Below are positions 49,201-61,689 of a stretch of 64,000 bases of DNA, piece by piece (positions within the stretch are counted from its first letter, which is position 1; each line of letters starts with the position of its first letter). The notes under the pieces are model-generated. The model was not told where the DNA came from. It did not search any database and saw only the letters and a list, made by a program, of their open reading frames with translations. Source of the stretch: Glandiceps talaboti (Eukaryota > Hemichordata > Enteropneusta > Spengelidae). The stretch covers positions 6,005,494 through 6,069,493 of the forward strand of contig NC_135552.1 in NCBI RefSeq assembly GCF_964340395.1, written 5' to 3'. The position numbers and the translations under genes are program-made.

Positions 49201-49647
49201 ATTAGTGAACATGTATTACCAGAAGCTGAAAAGACCAAAATCATTGACATGTTACACAGCAATGAAGTCATAGTCAAGTATTTGGCAGACGTGATTATGA
49301 CATGTGAAAAACTGTCAGGGGCAGTGAGAGTCACCATATTTGAGGATGTAGAAGAGGAATGTGGAAAATTTTGCAGCTCTAAGGACAAATCAAGATTTAG
49401 AAAGAATAGGAAAGAGGATCTGGAAGCATTTAATTTAAAAGCTGCATGCTATGAGCTTAAATTGAAAGCCCCAATGATGTACAGATTTATAAGTTCTGCT
49501 GCCAAATCAAAGACAAAAACAGAAGCGCAATGTTTCCCTGGCCTGTGCACTGCAGCTGCTGTGCTCTTGAACCAACGCAATAAGGACATGGTTGCACTGC
49601 AAACCATAGTTGGTCTAACATTGAGGCGTGCACATGCTGGTAGAATG
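49201..49647 (+). CDS. DUF6589-like gene, exon block A
   Basis: Starts after a strong acceptor (tttttgtgtccacag) and ends at ATG|GTAAAT in phase 0. Reads ISEHVLPEAEK... to ...LRRAHAGRM. No start codon belongs to it, so 5' exons are expected. Confidence 0.65.
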
Positions 49648-49971
49648 GTAAATATAATCATTCTTCTTTTTAAGTTGGTATTTACATGACATGGCAAATA
49701 TGTAAACATGGTTTGAAAGATCAAACATGGCAAAAAATAACTCAACATGCCAATATTGATCACTCAAAAATAGAAATATCCATTTTAGTCCGTTTAATTT
49801 CCATGTTTTTATTCTCAACAAAAGTATGCACAGTTGGATCTTTTGCATGACATTCAATCTCACAGTTCTCTCTATGTGATTTGTTATTGACCTGACACAA
49901 TAATTGAAAATAAATGTCGAATTCCTCAAAACTGCTTCTCACTATAATTTGTATTCTTATTTTTCACACAG

Positions 49972-50786
49972 GCTTTTCGACGACTCAACTATATGCATCT
50001 TAGTGTGTCAGACTCAACAGTTGCTGTGAAACAGGAAGAACTTGGTACACATTTTGACAAGTGTGTCAAAGAGTGGCAGAAGGAAATAGAAGACCACGTT
50101 TATATGAAAGCAAAACTGGAGAAGGAAATATATGCTCTAAATACAAGCACAGCTCATGAGGCATACAGCAGAAACAAATCCAAACTCCTTCAGGCACTAA
50201 CACCAAAACCACTCCTCCCCCAGTTCCAAACAGTCCTTCTCAGGGAAATCTTCCAGTGTAAAAGACAACACTGCTTTCCCTAAGGGAAAAACTAAAAGAA
50301 AGGCAGAAGCAAAATGAACAGGTCCATCTTGATCACGTTGATAGCATTACCAATGAAGATGAACCTCCAGCACAGCATCTGATACAATACTGAGAAACAG
50401 TTTTGGAAAACCTCAGAGCTGTAACCCAGACAAGTGTGGCAGAATACCAAATTGTAGGTGACAACGTTGACATACGAGAAAATGTCAGACATATGACATT
50501 GGACAACCAAAATAGGGATCACCACATGTTCCAGCTCATGGCTGTAAAATATCGTGTAATACCAAATACAGGTAGTATTCCTGGTCAGCATATGTCATTG
50601 ACAGAATTACCATATTCAGTTGTCTTGCCAACAGTGGAAGACAACCTCGCCTTGCGAGAAGAAATGATAGTTCTTGTTGGTAGAGTCTTGACCCATAAAC
50701 TCAGTGAATTCAAGGACTGGAAGAATTGTTTTCCGGAACACATACCTCATCGGTATCTAAAAGAAGCTCAAAAACCATCAGAATAT
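49972..50786 (+). pseudogene. DUF6589-like gene, exon block B/C, frame-broken
   Basis: Acceptor tttttcacacag, then AFRRLNYMHLSVSDS... in phase with block A. After about 50216 the homologous frame changes, with two stops, and resumes at 50394 as ETVLENLRAVTQ...GDNVDI... to KPSEY|GTAAGT. Confidence 0.6.
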
Positions 50787-51293
50787 GTAAGTTTTATGCT
50801 TATTTTGACTCCATTTTAATTTACTTATGGGAGACTTCATGTTTCCATGATGACTATAGGTGCATACATTTTGTAGTGTCAACATTTTCAACGACAACCC
50901 AAAACAATGTTTCATTGTTCTGGGATCATATTCTATATTTAGGTAGTATAGCAAGTCCAGATATTTTATTTGCACATTATTGAGACAATACACCAGAGAC
51001 AATAACAGCTGAAGTAGGCTGAGTGATTTAGCCACAATATGCTTGGTAAATTATGTACACTGAGTTCAAAAGTTAGTCTAATACAAAAACTGTCAATAGC
51101 AGTCATTTTATTATAGTTCTTTGTACAAATTTAATTGCAATTCCTTTTTGAATGATATGTAGTTTCACTTCAAGAATTCCCTTTTCCCAGCTACATGTTT
51201 TACTACTTTAATTGAGCATTCTTTTATTTATAAGATTTCACAATTTGTATAAGATATGAAAGTTGACAAATATAGTTCTTCTTATCTTTTCAG

Positions 51294-51378
51294 GTAACGT
51301 TAGGAGTTCTACAGAAAAATGAACAATTTGCAGAGGAAATGATTGATATTGCAAAACATTCTTACCAGTATGTTCCAG
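51294..51378 (+). CDS. DUF6589-like gene, exon D
   Basis: 85-bp exon between cttttcag and CCAG|GTACAG. Reads VTLGVLQKNEQF...YQYVP and ends in phase 1. Confidence 0.65.
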
Positions 51379-51762
51379 GTACAGTATTACCCATCAGATT
51401 TCTATATTTTAATTTTTATTGACATATTATACCTCAGAAATGATTATATAGGTTTCAGAGGTAAAACAGCATGAACGGCTGACATTTTTTTATGATGAAA
51501 ATAAACTATATATGTGTGTGTTTGTGCAATTAATATGAACACATCCTCTTAGTAGTCTAGTAAATTGACTTGTGTTTGTGCTATTAAGAGTAACACATTC
51601 TCCTGGAAAGATGAACTCAGGTTCTTGTATATGTAACTAAGCTTTTCTTGTCAGACTCAGACGGGGCAATATTGGAAACCCCACTTGTCTTGAATAATTT
51701 TGATGTGCAAGTTCATTTTATTGTACTGTATGTAAAGTATGGTGTGTCATTCTTTACTTCAG

Positions 51763-51950
51763 GTACTTCCCATTCTGACAACCAAGATAAAGTACCTATG
51801 TCAGCAATCCCCTTTGTAGGTGATCAGCTGACTGTAGACAGGTTGCGAGAGTCTCTTGATTCAATATGTGATGGGAGAACGCCATTTGAGAGACTTGATG
51901 GACTATTCCCAAAATTGGCAGACTGGCATGCTGTGATTGCTTACTACAAG
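51763..51950 (+). CDS. DUF6589-like gene, exon E
   Basis: Completes the split Gly codon from exon D and reads GTSHSDNQDK... to ...HAVIAYYK|GTTGGT in phase 0. Confidence 0.65.
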
Positions 51951-52693
51951 GTTGGTATTTTATCACAATTTTTAATCGTCTAATTAATTACTAAGAAATG
52001 ATGCGAGTTAGCAGTTATTGAAAGGTAATAGAGGAATGAATAAGTTGACCTATAATGCAATATCAATATATTTTATTGCTTTAAATTTAGCAAAATCAAC
52101 ATACACATGTAGTTATCTATCCATTGAAATGTAAACATCCATCTGGTTTACTCAATAACGTTATAATCAGTTTGGGTTGATGATAATGATGTAAACATCA
52201 AGAGCACTTGACTTGCAATTATTCCATTCAATATAACATATATAAAGTTGTAATCAGAATCAGATTGGAACTCAATCTGTAACTATAGTGTCATATCAGT
52301 CTAAGATCAAATAACACCACAAACAAAAAGTCTAACAAGGATTAATCAGTCAAGACTACATAAAGTATTCTGCTGCATACTTGCTTGACAACAGTGCCTC
52401 TGCTTGATTGTGAAAAGCTACCTGAAATAAAAATAAAAGCTTAACTTTATTACTGTGATACTAAAGTTCAGCTCATGTATATTTGTTTGTTTATTGGTTG
52501 GTTGTTTGAAATATGGTTCCAATAATGTACCTTTGCAATATCCCAAGAAGTCAGCAATACAGTGTTGTTTTGTCTTTAATTTGTAGGTCTGAGACTACTA
52601 TGAGGCTAATGAGACAGAGACCATTTTTTTCTCAGGGTTAAAATATTTCACTTTCTTAAATGCTGTGACCTACACTTTACTTTTTTTCTACAG

Positions 52694-53035
52694 GTAGTAT
52701 GGAATAGGTTATATTCAACGAAATCTTCCCGGGACACAGACACAATGCACCAGATTAGGAATGCTGTCAATCGAAGGAATGTCTGCAATGATCGAAGCTC
52801 CAACTTTAACTCATCAAAGGACTTCTTAGACATCTACACAGATGCCTACATTGTCTCTGCGTTACTTAATCATTTTGGTATGGAGTCTGTAGATAGTAAA
52901 CCCACAACTAGTGTGGTTGACCAGGTATCAGACAATGTTAGTGATAGAAAGAAGTATATATATGAAACATTAGGTCAATTTGTTGATAAATTTGTGATGG
53001 AGCAAGTTCCAGTTATACAATTACAAAATGAGTGA
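52694..53035 (+). CDS. DUF6589-like gene, last exon
   Basis: Acceptor tttttttctacag. Reads VVWNRLYSTKSSRDTDTMHQ... to a TGA stop at 53033-53035. Carries the most family-typical boxes (WNRLY, QIRNAVNRRNV). Confidence 0.68.
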   Translation, partial: VVWNRLYSTKSSRDTDTMHQIRNAVNRRNVCNDRSSNFNSSKDFLDIYTDAYIVSALLNHFGMESVDSKPTTSVVDQVSDNVSDRKKYIYETLGQFVDKFVMEQVPVIQLQNE

Positions 53036-53099
53036 AATTGGTGAATTGAAAAGTAGGTATTGTAGCAAAACATACAAAAAGGCTGGCTTTTTAAAGAAG

Positions 53100-53370
53100 C
53101 ATGAGGCAAATAAACATGGCCATGATAATGTTCAACACAAAATATACATATCTGTTTAGCAACAACACCTATAGCAGCCCATAACGGCATATTGAGAAGG
53201 TAACAATGGGGAATGGATATGCAAATAAGTAAACATTCAAAACATGTTTGCAAATATGCCTAGCAGGAAGACCACACCCATAGAAACAGACAAATGATGT
53301 GCATATCGCAAAGGTAACAACGGGGATGGATAGGCAAATAAACATTCAAAACGTATTTGTAAATATGCCA
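53100..53370. repeat. Dispersed minisatellite, ~110-bp unit
   Basis: Two to three diverged units with aaacattcaaaac, tatgcaaata, gaccac(g/a)cccata, acagacaaatgat and gataggcaaat. The same unit recurs at 62100-62520 and, inverted, at 62590-62830. Confidence 0.7.
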
Positions 53371-53517
53371 GTTCAGTTCAGCTTGTAGGTCCAGCCGTTG
53401 TATGGCGACGGCTCAGGAAGTTCAATAAAATTAAACTTCGTCCTGTAAACAGGCTAAAAAAATTAAAAAAACAAGAGAGAAAAAGAGTTTTGTCCTGTGG
53501 ATAAAATTCACTGTCAG

Positions 53518-53817
53518 TTATGGTTCGGTATGTGCTAAAAGTCTATTCCTGGTTGTGTGAAGATCAAAACAGTATTGTCTACAGATCCGTTCTAATTGTA
53601 ACAGGACATCAGATGGTACGTTGTTTGTCTCCTCTAGTAAGGTAAGATCAAGCACAAGTTGGGTGATATTTTCTGTTATCCTCGTTGTCATAATATCCGT
53701 GGTGTGTTCATCAGCTGCTGCTTTCATGTTCCTGATCAATTTATTTCTAAGTTTATCGAATAGCTGACAACTGTTGATGAAGTGTTCACGGGTTTCTGGA
53801 GCTTTGTGGCAGAACAT
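53518..53817 (-). pseudogene. LINE C-terminal Cys/His tail
   Basis: Starts MFCHKAPETREHFINSCQLF, a C..H..C-type terminal motif common in LINEs, then a helical tail to a stop at 53518. Confidence 0.65.
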
Positions 53818-54174
53818 GCAGATAGGATTAATTGTATATTGGTTGAATTTGGCTTTGTTTGAATTTGTCTATATAGTTACCAGTAACTAGTCTATTTTTG
53901 AGGGTTGCACGCTGTGATTCTCTTATGTTGTAAAAGACACTGGACCATATCAGATGGGGACCGTGTTTGATTCTGTTTGATGTGTTGAGATATAGTAGAC
54001 TCGTTTTCTTGGATGCTGATGCTTCTAATTGTTCTTGCCAGTAGCTGTTAACTTTGTTATTGATGAGTAGTTTCCTTTGTTTGATAGGGGGTGGATGTGA
54101 AAATAGATGGTAAATGTTCTGTAGTAGATATTTGTGAAGTATTGACTTAAGATCGCTAAACCAGCTATTGCTTT

Positions 54175-54504
54175 TCAGATCTTTGAGGGCAATTTGTCTT
54201 TCACCAAATAAGAACTCAGTGAGTCCTTATTTTGCAGTATTCTTCCAAGGAGTGAGAGTTTCTTGATGTCAACTTCAGCTTCAATTGGGCGTAGTCCAGA
54301 TAGAAGATAAACAGCTACGTCAGCTGTATTTTCAGCCAGGGATAGAATTTGCTTCAGCAGTGTTTTTTGTGTTAATTCTAGGTTGTTTATATCACTTTTA
54401 GTCAGTTTCACAATTTCGAGACCATAGGTTAGCCTGGGAAGGATAAAGGTAGTCCACATAGAGATGGTGGCTAAGAACATTTTTACCATGGCATCCGGCT
54501 CCAA
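54175..54504 (-). pseudogene. LINE C-terminal domain, shifted frame
   Basis: Continues the RT after a frameshift: LPRLTYGLEIVKLTKSDINN, TLLKQILSLAENTADVAVYL and GLRPIEAEVDIKKLSLLGRI, the usual helical region after LINE RTs of this type. Confidence 0.75.
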
Positions 54505-56230
54505 GGAGTGAATATGTAGCTTTTCTGGCAGATGAGATATTTGATTCTATTTCATTTTTCAGGGTTGAGTTTCTTGTAATTCCTAAATGTGTTGTTTTAG
54601 ATTTGATCAGGAGACTTTGACCGTTAAATGGCAAGTTGCATTCTTGTAACTCTTTTTTGATTGGTGTTACTGAACTTTTCTCTAGATTCATGGTGTACCT
54701 TTCATGTGATGTATAGTTTGTTACGCAGTCCAGGATTTCTAGAGCTTCAATGGTGTTCTTTGCCAGCAAAGATGTATCATCTGCAAAGGTTGGACATGAG
54801 CAGTTTGTGAGACCTATGTGGCTGCCAATCCCTTTACTGGTGATCTGGTGGAGTAGGCCATTGATAAATACTATATAAAGGTGAGCAGAAAGTATTCCTC
54901 CTTGTCTAACACCTTGCAAGATTGGAAAGTCTGGTGAAAGTTGACTATCCCACTTTACACATGAGGTAGCATTATAATAAAGTTGTTTGACATTGTGTTC
55001 TACTTGATGATTGTTGGACAGATAGAGTTTTCGAAAGAGGGAATTGTGCCATACTACGTCGAATGCTTTTCTGGCATCTAAAGTTAAAAAACAGGAGGGG
55101 TTCCTTATATATTGGGCGCCGTTTGCTTTATTCATGACTTCTGACACTACAAGGGATGCATTGGCTGTAGAAGTGCCTTCTGTGAAACCATACTGGAGTT
55201 TGTTCTGCTGTGTTTTGAAGGATTGTTGCAGTCTGGATAATAGTGCCTTTTCAATGATTTTGCCAGGTATAGGTAGACATATTATTCCACGGTAATTCTC
55301 GGCAAGTGTCTGGTTCTGAGTACTTTTGGGGATTGGTGTAATAGATCTAGCTTTTAGGGCTGGTAGAATATATGATCTGTCTAGAATTGCATTAATCAGT
55401 GGCAGAAGATGTTTGGTAGTTGTAACAGGGTCTGCTTTAAGATGCTCAGCTAGGATAACATGGACGTCATGACTTTTATTGTCGGATAATGACTTTATGT
55501 GGGTTATTAGTTCATTTTCTGTTAAGTGAAGTGATTCATTGGGTTGGTTCTTCTTTACTAATTCCAGCAGATTCATATCACTATCAACTAAATTCTTGTA
55601 CTCATTATTGAAGTAGGGAGAGTTCTTTGAAGTTGCCAAATTCGAAAAATGAGTTCTGAAACCATTGACTATATCGTCTTCAGGAAATGTACTACCATTA
55701 GCAGTTAGATTATTAATTCTGGTGGTTTGGGATTTTTCTTTGGATCTTAATAAGTTTGTAGAATGTTTTCTCGTCATCAGTATTCTATTATGTTATTGTA
55801 AAAAGTGTCTCTTTTAATGGCATACGCTATTCTGATTGATCTTCTAAGGATTGTGTGTGTTAGACGTCTTTGGACAGTTAACGGGTTAGTTGGACTGGTT
55901 GGTCTTCCAGCTTTGATCCACTCAGTGGCTGCAGATCTTGCATTTTTCATGGCTTGTGCAATATTTGGATTCCAAACCTTAATACCATTCTTCCTGTGGG
56001 CTTTCTTTCTTGGGACTGGATTATTATTTGATTCGTTTGCAGCTGAATTTAGGGCCGAGATAAATGTGTCTGTATAACTTTTGATGTCGAATAAACTATT
56101 GAATATTGTTCTTGGGTTGGGTAAATAAAGACTTAGCTTTTCACAGTACGTTTCAGTGTTAACTTTGTCCCATCGAATTCTCTTTGGAAGGTTATAAGTT
56201 GGTATTCTACCTTGGTTGTTTGTATTACGG
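54398..56230 (-). pseudogene. LINE linker and reverse transcriptase
   Basis: Clean linker (KRIRWDKVN..., RKNGIKVWNP...), then two stops at about 55785. The RT follows: SITPIPKS, NYRGIICLPI, YGFTEGTST, LDARKAFDVVWHNSLF, GVRQGGILSAHLYIVFINGL and PTFADDTSLLA (catalytic FADD present). The frame breaks at about 54405 and is taken up by 54504-54175. Confidence 0.82.
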
Positions 56231-56800
56231 TCATTTGTTATATCTGATCGATATTTAGTGTAGCAGTAACAGGAACATGATCAGATATGTTATTAAATGT
56301 TTCATCATAGATTGAGATGTTTCCAGCACATAGATGGTTACTGGTGTTTTGTTCCAATATGTAATCAATTTGGGATTTGTCTGTCTTGTTTTCGTGCCTG
56401 AAGGTCGCTTTAACAGGATAGTTTTCTGGGATCAGGAGTCTCTGTTGTATACAAAAACGCTGGAATTTTTCATCACGTGGTGTCTTGGGAGTACGATGGC
56501 CAGATGAGTTAAGGTCGCCAATGATGTGGAGAGAATTTCTCAATGATTTCACTTAATTCATCGAGGGAGGCGTTGTATTTATTTTCACCATCAGTTGAAT
56601 TTCTTGAGGGCATACATTAATTAGACAGATTGGTATATCACAGTCTATTGCAATGACACAAATATTGGTTGAACCATCATGATGAGTTGTAATTATTTTA
56701 TCAAGGTTGAGACTCCAGAGAATAGCGATGCCGCCATACCCACGTTGTCTTTGAGTAGGACTCTAGGAGGAATTGGATCATCACAATCATTGAAGGTCTT
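56231..56800 (-). pseudogene. LINE apurinic-type endonuclease
   Basis: Readable pieces: GYGGIAILWSLNLDK (upstream frame), IIGDLNSSGH, IDYIL and the C-terminal SDHVPVTATL box. The GDLN and SDH motifs are the metal- and phosphate-binding signatures of APE endonucleases. It is split by a stop at about 56554 and frame changes above it. Confidence 0.75.
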
Positions 56801-56880
56801 GTGAGTGGAAATTATTTCATTGAAAATATTGAAGCAACACCAAGGGTGGATTGAATGTGGATAAACGCAGTTGTGCTACA

Positions 56881-57954
56881 AAACCACTGGTGCTATTTTT
56901 AAAAATTAGTTGAGTTACATTTGTACATGTAATGTGAACAATGGCATGTCTCATATTTGAATACAATAGTAAATCAAACCTCTTTAGGAATTACGTCACT
57001 GCGTAGGTATTTCGCAATCCTGAAACTGGCGGCTGAACACGTTCCAAGTGTGATATACCACACAGACAATATGCAAACAAAGCCTATCCATATATTAAGT
57101 GTTTTCTATGCTAAGTGCACGCAAACTGTTGCAATATTATATATAGTAATAGCTCTGTATAGTTTCCACTCAGCTCCATGTATGATTTATCGACACAAAA
57201 TCATAAATAATTATGGATTTTCGATTTTCAACTATGGTATCGCCAATTTCATGAAAAACATAATACAACATGTCATAATGGCATCAATATTATTGATTTA
57301 TGGGGCCGAAGAAAAGGGGGTCAGATTTTATAATTAGAGTTACTTTTAAAACTTGAAATTAGGGAAGTCGAGTTGAACAAAATGTAAACCCTGGTCTTAC
57401 TACGTCATGACAACGTGCGTCTATGTCACATGACGTCACTGGTTCTGCTGTGTGTCGAAATATTAGTCAAAACATTCAAAATTGTCATTACTTTCCCTAA
57501 TCTTTCTTTGATATTACTAGCGCTGGTATAAATATGTTATTCTCCGATATAATACGTAATCCAGGAAAATACTGGTGACCTAAGGGTTTTGTCACTACGA
57601 GTTGCTAGACAAGCAGGGAGAAAGCCCACTTAGATCACTCGTATTTTTCTTGGCTCAACAAAGAGAAATATTCAGTAGGGAATAACACTTAATTATCCAT
57701 TTGATCATCTAACACTGCATTATTTTGTTATCTTGGCGCCCCACAATTGACAAGCTGCTACATCTTATTACTACCACCGATGTACTATACATAATATCAA
57801 AATATATTAATTCAATAGTTGTCGACACCATGCAATAAGTCTGCGAAGACAGGCATATTCTCCTCTCAAATACTGATGTGACTAATAGATGGAATTAATT
57901 TCTTTTGTTAAATTTAACTCACAAGTTAAGTTCATTCTGACACAAATAGAAAGG
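56881..57954. other. No gene seen; contains a foldback copy
   Basis: An open stretch at 56957-57337 (+) has no recognisable content. A diverged copy of the array foldback lies at 57544-57680. Confidence 0.5.
57544..57680. repeat. Diverged foldback copy outside the array
   Basis: Shares ggtgacctaagggttttgtcac, the aggaaaat/atttttcttggct arms and cagtagggaata with the copy at 8677-8808. Flanking bases (attcaaaattg.cattactttcc) also match, so the element extends left to about 57470. Confidence 0.6.
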
Positions 57955-57955
57955 G

Positions 57956-59640
57956 TCATACCTCATAATATTGGGTCACTGTGTCATTTTTTCTTTCCGT
58001 ATACAGGAAGGATATGACATTGCCTTGCTTATTTTTACGTTTAAAATACGCTAGATTATCAGCCATCCTTAAATCATTACTCAGTTTGTTCCAAACTACT
58101 GGTGCCTGATACGAGAAAGAGTGCAAGCCGTATTTGGTGGTATGAAATCGAATTTTTAACATGTTATCCCCCCCCTTAAATTATGAGTAGTAGCGCTAGG
58201 AGTGAGCATGTCAGTGATGTAAATAGGGGCGGTACCTATTTACTTAATGCTTTAAAAACTAATTTAGCTACATTGTTGTTTCTTTGTTCTGAAAGGCTGA
58301 CAAGGTTTTGGTTCTTAAGGAGCCTGTCATAACTGCTATGCTACTGTAGTCATAGACGACAAGACGGAGTAACTTGTGATTCATGATTTCTCTAGCTTAT
58401 CAAGATTTCTTTTACTGCAGTCACCCCATATACTACTACAATAATTCAAAAGTGGAGAGATAAGGCTGTTATATAAAAGTAATTTACTGTCAGTCGGGAT
58501 AAATTTCTTCAGCCGTCTAATGACTGCCAAGTGTTTGTTTACTGTAGTACAGATGGAGGATATATGCTTATCAAAATTTAATTTGTTGTCAATATTAACC
58601 CCCAAAAGATCTACGTTTTCACTACTAGAAATGTTAACATTGGAGACGTTAATGTTACTTTCACCGGTGCTTTCATTACCCATAAGCATAAACTGTGATT
58701 TCTCAGGATTGATCTTCATCAGATTATTACTAAACCACTGTGTAGCTGTAGATAGATCAGAAGTTAACTTTTGCATAAGGTCAGTAATATCTTTGTCTGA
58801 ATAAAATATCTGATTATCGTCAGCATCATAATTCATTTTGCGGGATAAAATGTAGTAAAATATATCATTAAGAAAGATATTGAACAAGGTCGGTCCCAGT
58901 ACTGATCCTTATGGAATGCCTTTGATGAGCTTCGCTCCATCAGAAAAAATGACCATGGAGTTTAACCCTTTGACTGCGGTTAGATAGGTAAGGTTAATCA
59001 ACTAAACTGACCCCCTTTCTAAGCCATACGCTGATAGTTTTGCACAAAGTAGACCATGTGGAATGGAGTCGAACGCCTTTGATAGATCCATTAAAATGAT
59101 CCCTACATTGTTTTTGTTGTCTAGTTCATATTTAAACTCCTCTATTAGCCGCAATAGGGAAGACTCACAGCTGTGGTTTTTGCGGAAAGCTGATAACTTA
59201 GTAATTCGTGAAAATATTATCAAAATATGAATTCTACTGATTAGATAAAAGAACTGAAAACCGGTAGAATGGAGACTGGTCTGTAATTCTCCTTCTTGTG
59301 CGAATCATTTGTCTTGTAGATTGGAGAAATCTCCGCTCTTTTCCATGCATCAGGCACTGAATTGGATATAATGCATCTATTGACTAACGAGCACAATGGA
59401 AAACATAGAGTGTTAGCAGCTGCCTGACTGGCTTTAGCTGGTATGCGGTCATGACCAGCTGATTTACCTGTGTCTAGATTAGTCAAAAGGTTTGCTATAT
59501 CTGCAGGTGTTGATGGCCTGAATTTAAATACAGTGCTGTTTGTGTTTGCCTGTATAGCTTTGACACTAGGGTGATCATCATACGTAATATTAACATCTGT
59601 CATGGGCAACCCAATGTCAGCTGTGACTGATGTGAAATAA
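57956..59640 (-). pseudogene. Degraded LINE reverse transcriptase fragment
   Basis: Minus strand, several frames. From high coordinate: DTGKSAGHDRIPAKA, ENYRPVSILP, FRKNHSCESSLLRLI, GIILMDLSKAFDSIPHGLL, then MFNIFLNDI, DADDNQIF, NLMKINPEKSQFMLMG, LLGVNIDNKLNFDKHI, and a tail ending GLHSFSYQAPVVWNKL...LAYFKRK. The catalytic YADD has become DADD. Frameshifts occur at about 59240, 59005, 58890 and 58385. It is Jockey/CR1-like and distinct from the LINE inside the array. Confidence 0.8.
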
Positions 59641-61680
59641 TTATTGAATATATTACATAAATTATGACTCTACATAACTACAATACACCATCTATTTCTT
59701 GACATGCTGTAAATTATGAGCGAAAATTAAAAAAAAATACAACGAAACGAACCGATATTATAAAACTGAGTAATCCCATTTTTAACATGAATATTTCAAA
59801 ACTTCAATAATCTGAAGGGAATAGCACCTTTCCCCTCCTTACCACTCATTTAGTGTCAATATAGTTTGTATATTGCGATATCCGTACTGGCTCCAAATAC
59901 ATGTACTATCAATTTATAAATGACACACCTTTTTATTATCAACATTTTGAAGGGTCAAGCATCACATGAGGGAAGCTCAAGACTGCAGCAGAATCACGAC
60001 TACCAGTAAACAGTTACACAAGTCAGAATAAATTGTTGAACACATCTTAAACATATTTGTATTCTTATGAATGTCCGTTAACACTTTAACAGAATTAAAA
60101 TAACCTTAAAAGATTGTCTTACTTTTAACCAATTGTTCTCTTTACTGAAGTTGGTGTAGAAGAGGCAAATTAAGAACTCATGAGTTTAAAAATTTAACCA
60201 AGACTTGGAATGAAAAAGCTAATCAAAAGCAAAATGAAAAGCACAACTTTTGGAAAGGGATTACCCGGACTATTAGAGGAACATTGCAGGAACGGACCCC
60301 CTCCCTTTGGATATTCAGCAATTATAATGGGTACAATTGTTGTCAGCTGTGTATCTGGCAGAGTGTGATCTAAAAAGAACAGGACTATATGAACGACAGC
60401 CTACCCTGTAATGATTTTGAGACAAAACTAATACCTCATGCTAGGGATACTCTGTATGTAATATACCAGGGACTGTTCTAATACAACTATGTTCAATGGG
60501 AGCTAGTTATCCTGAAACAGAACATGTCCTGCTTGACAAATACCTTATCCATATTGCTACATGTTACTGTCTACAGTCACAACAAAACTCCTACTAACAT
60601 TACTACCTGGTACATTTCTTAGATATTAGCAGACCATTACCAGCTACAAAAAAGTATATATTGTTACAAGATGTTGTTGACAGTCTAAGGCATTGGTAAC
60701 TTATGCAAAAGAAATGAAGCAATACTGAGACGAGTTTTATTTTGCTAGATGATGAAAGGTAGCACTGTTAGTACAATTGTCGTCCTCCCTGATGTTAACA
60801 TGTAGCCTAGTAATCTTTTTGTTGAGCCAAACGATATTCTGTTTTAGGTTAACTGGCCTCTATTGTAAAATTATATATGTATTGTGAAGAATGGTTTAAC
60901 CAGTGAGATTCAGTTGACAACACTAAATGTTGTCCATAATATAAGTGTAAATTGTGTACGCTCACTCACTACGCATATATACACATGGTTAATGACATGT
61001 AGTGAAGAATTTTTCAAACAACATTTAGTCTAATATTGTGAGAGTGACATCATGATACCTAAGGCATACATACAGTTAGTTACTCTCATGTTTCCACTTC
61101 AAGGTGGCATATCAGGAGCAAGTCTAGTACTGAAACAAAATTCAACAGTTTACTTTTGTGAGCAAGTTAAATCATGGGCTCTACAGTTGAATATATAGGC
61201 AAAGATTTACTCAAACTTCAAGTTTTCACTCAAAGCTTTACCATGTTTATATTGCCTTTTGTGAGTGATCCATATTTACTCTAGGGATGGGATAAATTGG
61301 TAAATTAAAATTGACCACTGTCATAAATTTCAGCTAGATTTGAAACATTTTCTGGGTTGCCATAAAAGTTACCAATCTCATGTAGGTTTGTTTTCTCCAT
61401 AAATCGTATGGATCATTCTACATTATCTTCATCTAATTTTGATATTTGTACAGGGAAAAAATGTATCTTGTGTAACACATACACACTTTAGAAGATGTAA
61501 TACTGATAAGATACCCCGGAAAGGGACAAAATGACATTTCTGTAGAGATACAGGACTGGTGATTAATGACAAAATTAACAGGTGCAATGTCCATACCTGC
61601 TGGCCAGCTAGGGTTCATTTGTGGTTCAGCGGTGACCTTGCAAATTGTATGCATACATGACTTCTTTAACGTGCAATACC
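59641..61680. other. No gene seen
   Basis: AT-rich sequence without a long open frame, a recognisable repeat or an RNA gene that I can support. Confidence 0.5.
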
Positions 61681-61689
61681 CATGGAAAA

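Larger units (their letters stand above)
49201..53035 (+). pseudogene. Spliced DUF6589-like gene, internally broken
   Basis: Five exon blocks with good splice sites and matching phases: 49201-49647, 49972-50786 (frame-broken), 51294-51378, 51763-51950 and 52694-53035. From memory of the family, IVGDNVDIRENVRHMTLDNQ, the WNRLY box and TMHQIRNAVNRRNV...F resemble DUF6589 proteins of invertebrates, whose function is unknown and which may derive from transposons. The 5' end is missing or unrecognised. Within the second block the frame shifts by one base near 50216 and meets stops (TAA about 50256, TGA 50391-50393). Either the gene is dead or an unusual intron lies there. Confidence 0.65.
53372..56880 (-). 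mobile_element. APE-type LINE, nearly full length, frameshifted
   Basis: Minus strand. Order from high to low coordinate: endonuclease (about 56880-56231), basic linker (56230-55780), reverse transcriptase (55777-54398), C-terminal region (54504-54175) and a Cys/His-rich tail (53817-53518). The 3' end carries a GC-rich hairpin and a short ctgaactgaac end near 53372. It adjoins the minisatellite. Several frameshifts and stops show it is dead. I do not assign a clade. Confidence 0.8.

Noticed and set aside
56957-57337. 126-residue plus-strand frame between two LINEs
   Set aside because: No recognisable domain or splice sites; AT-rich sequence opens frames by chance.
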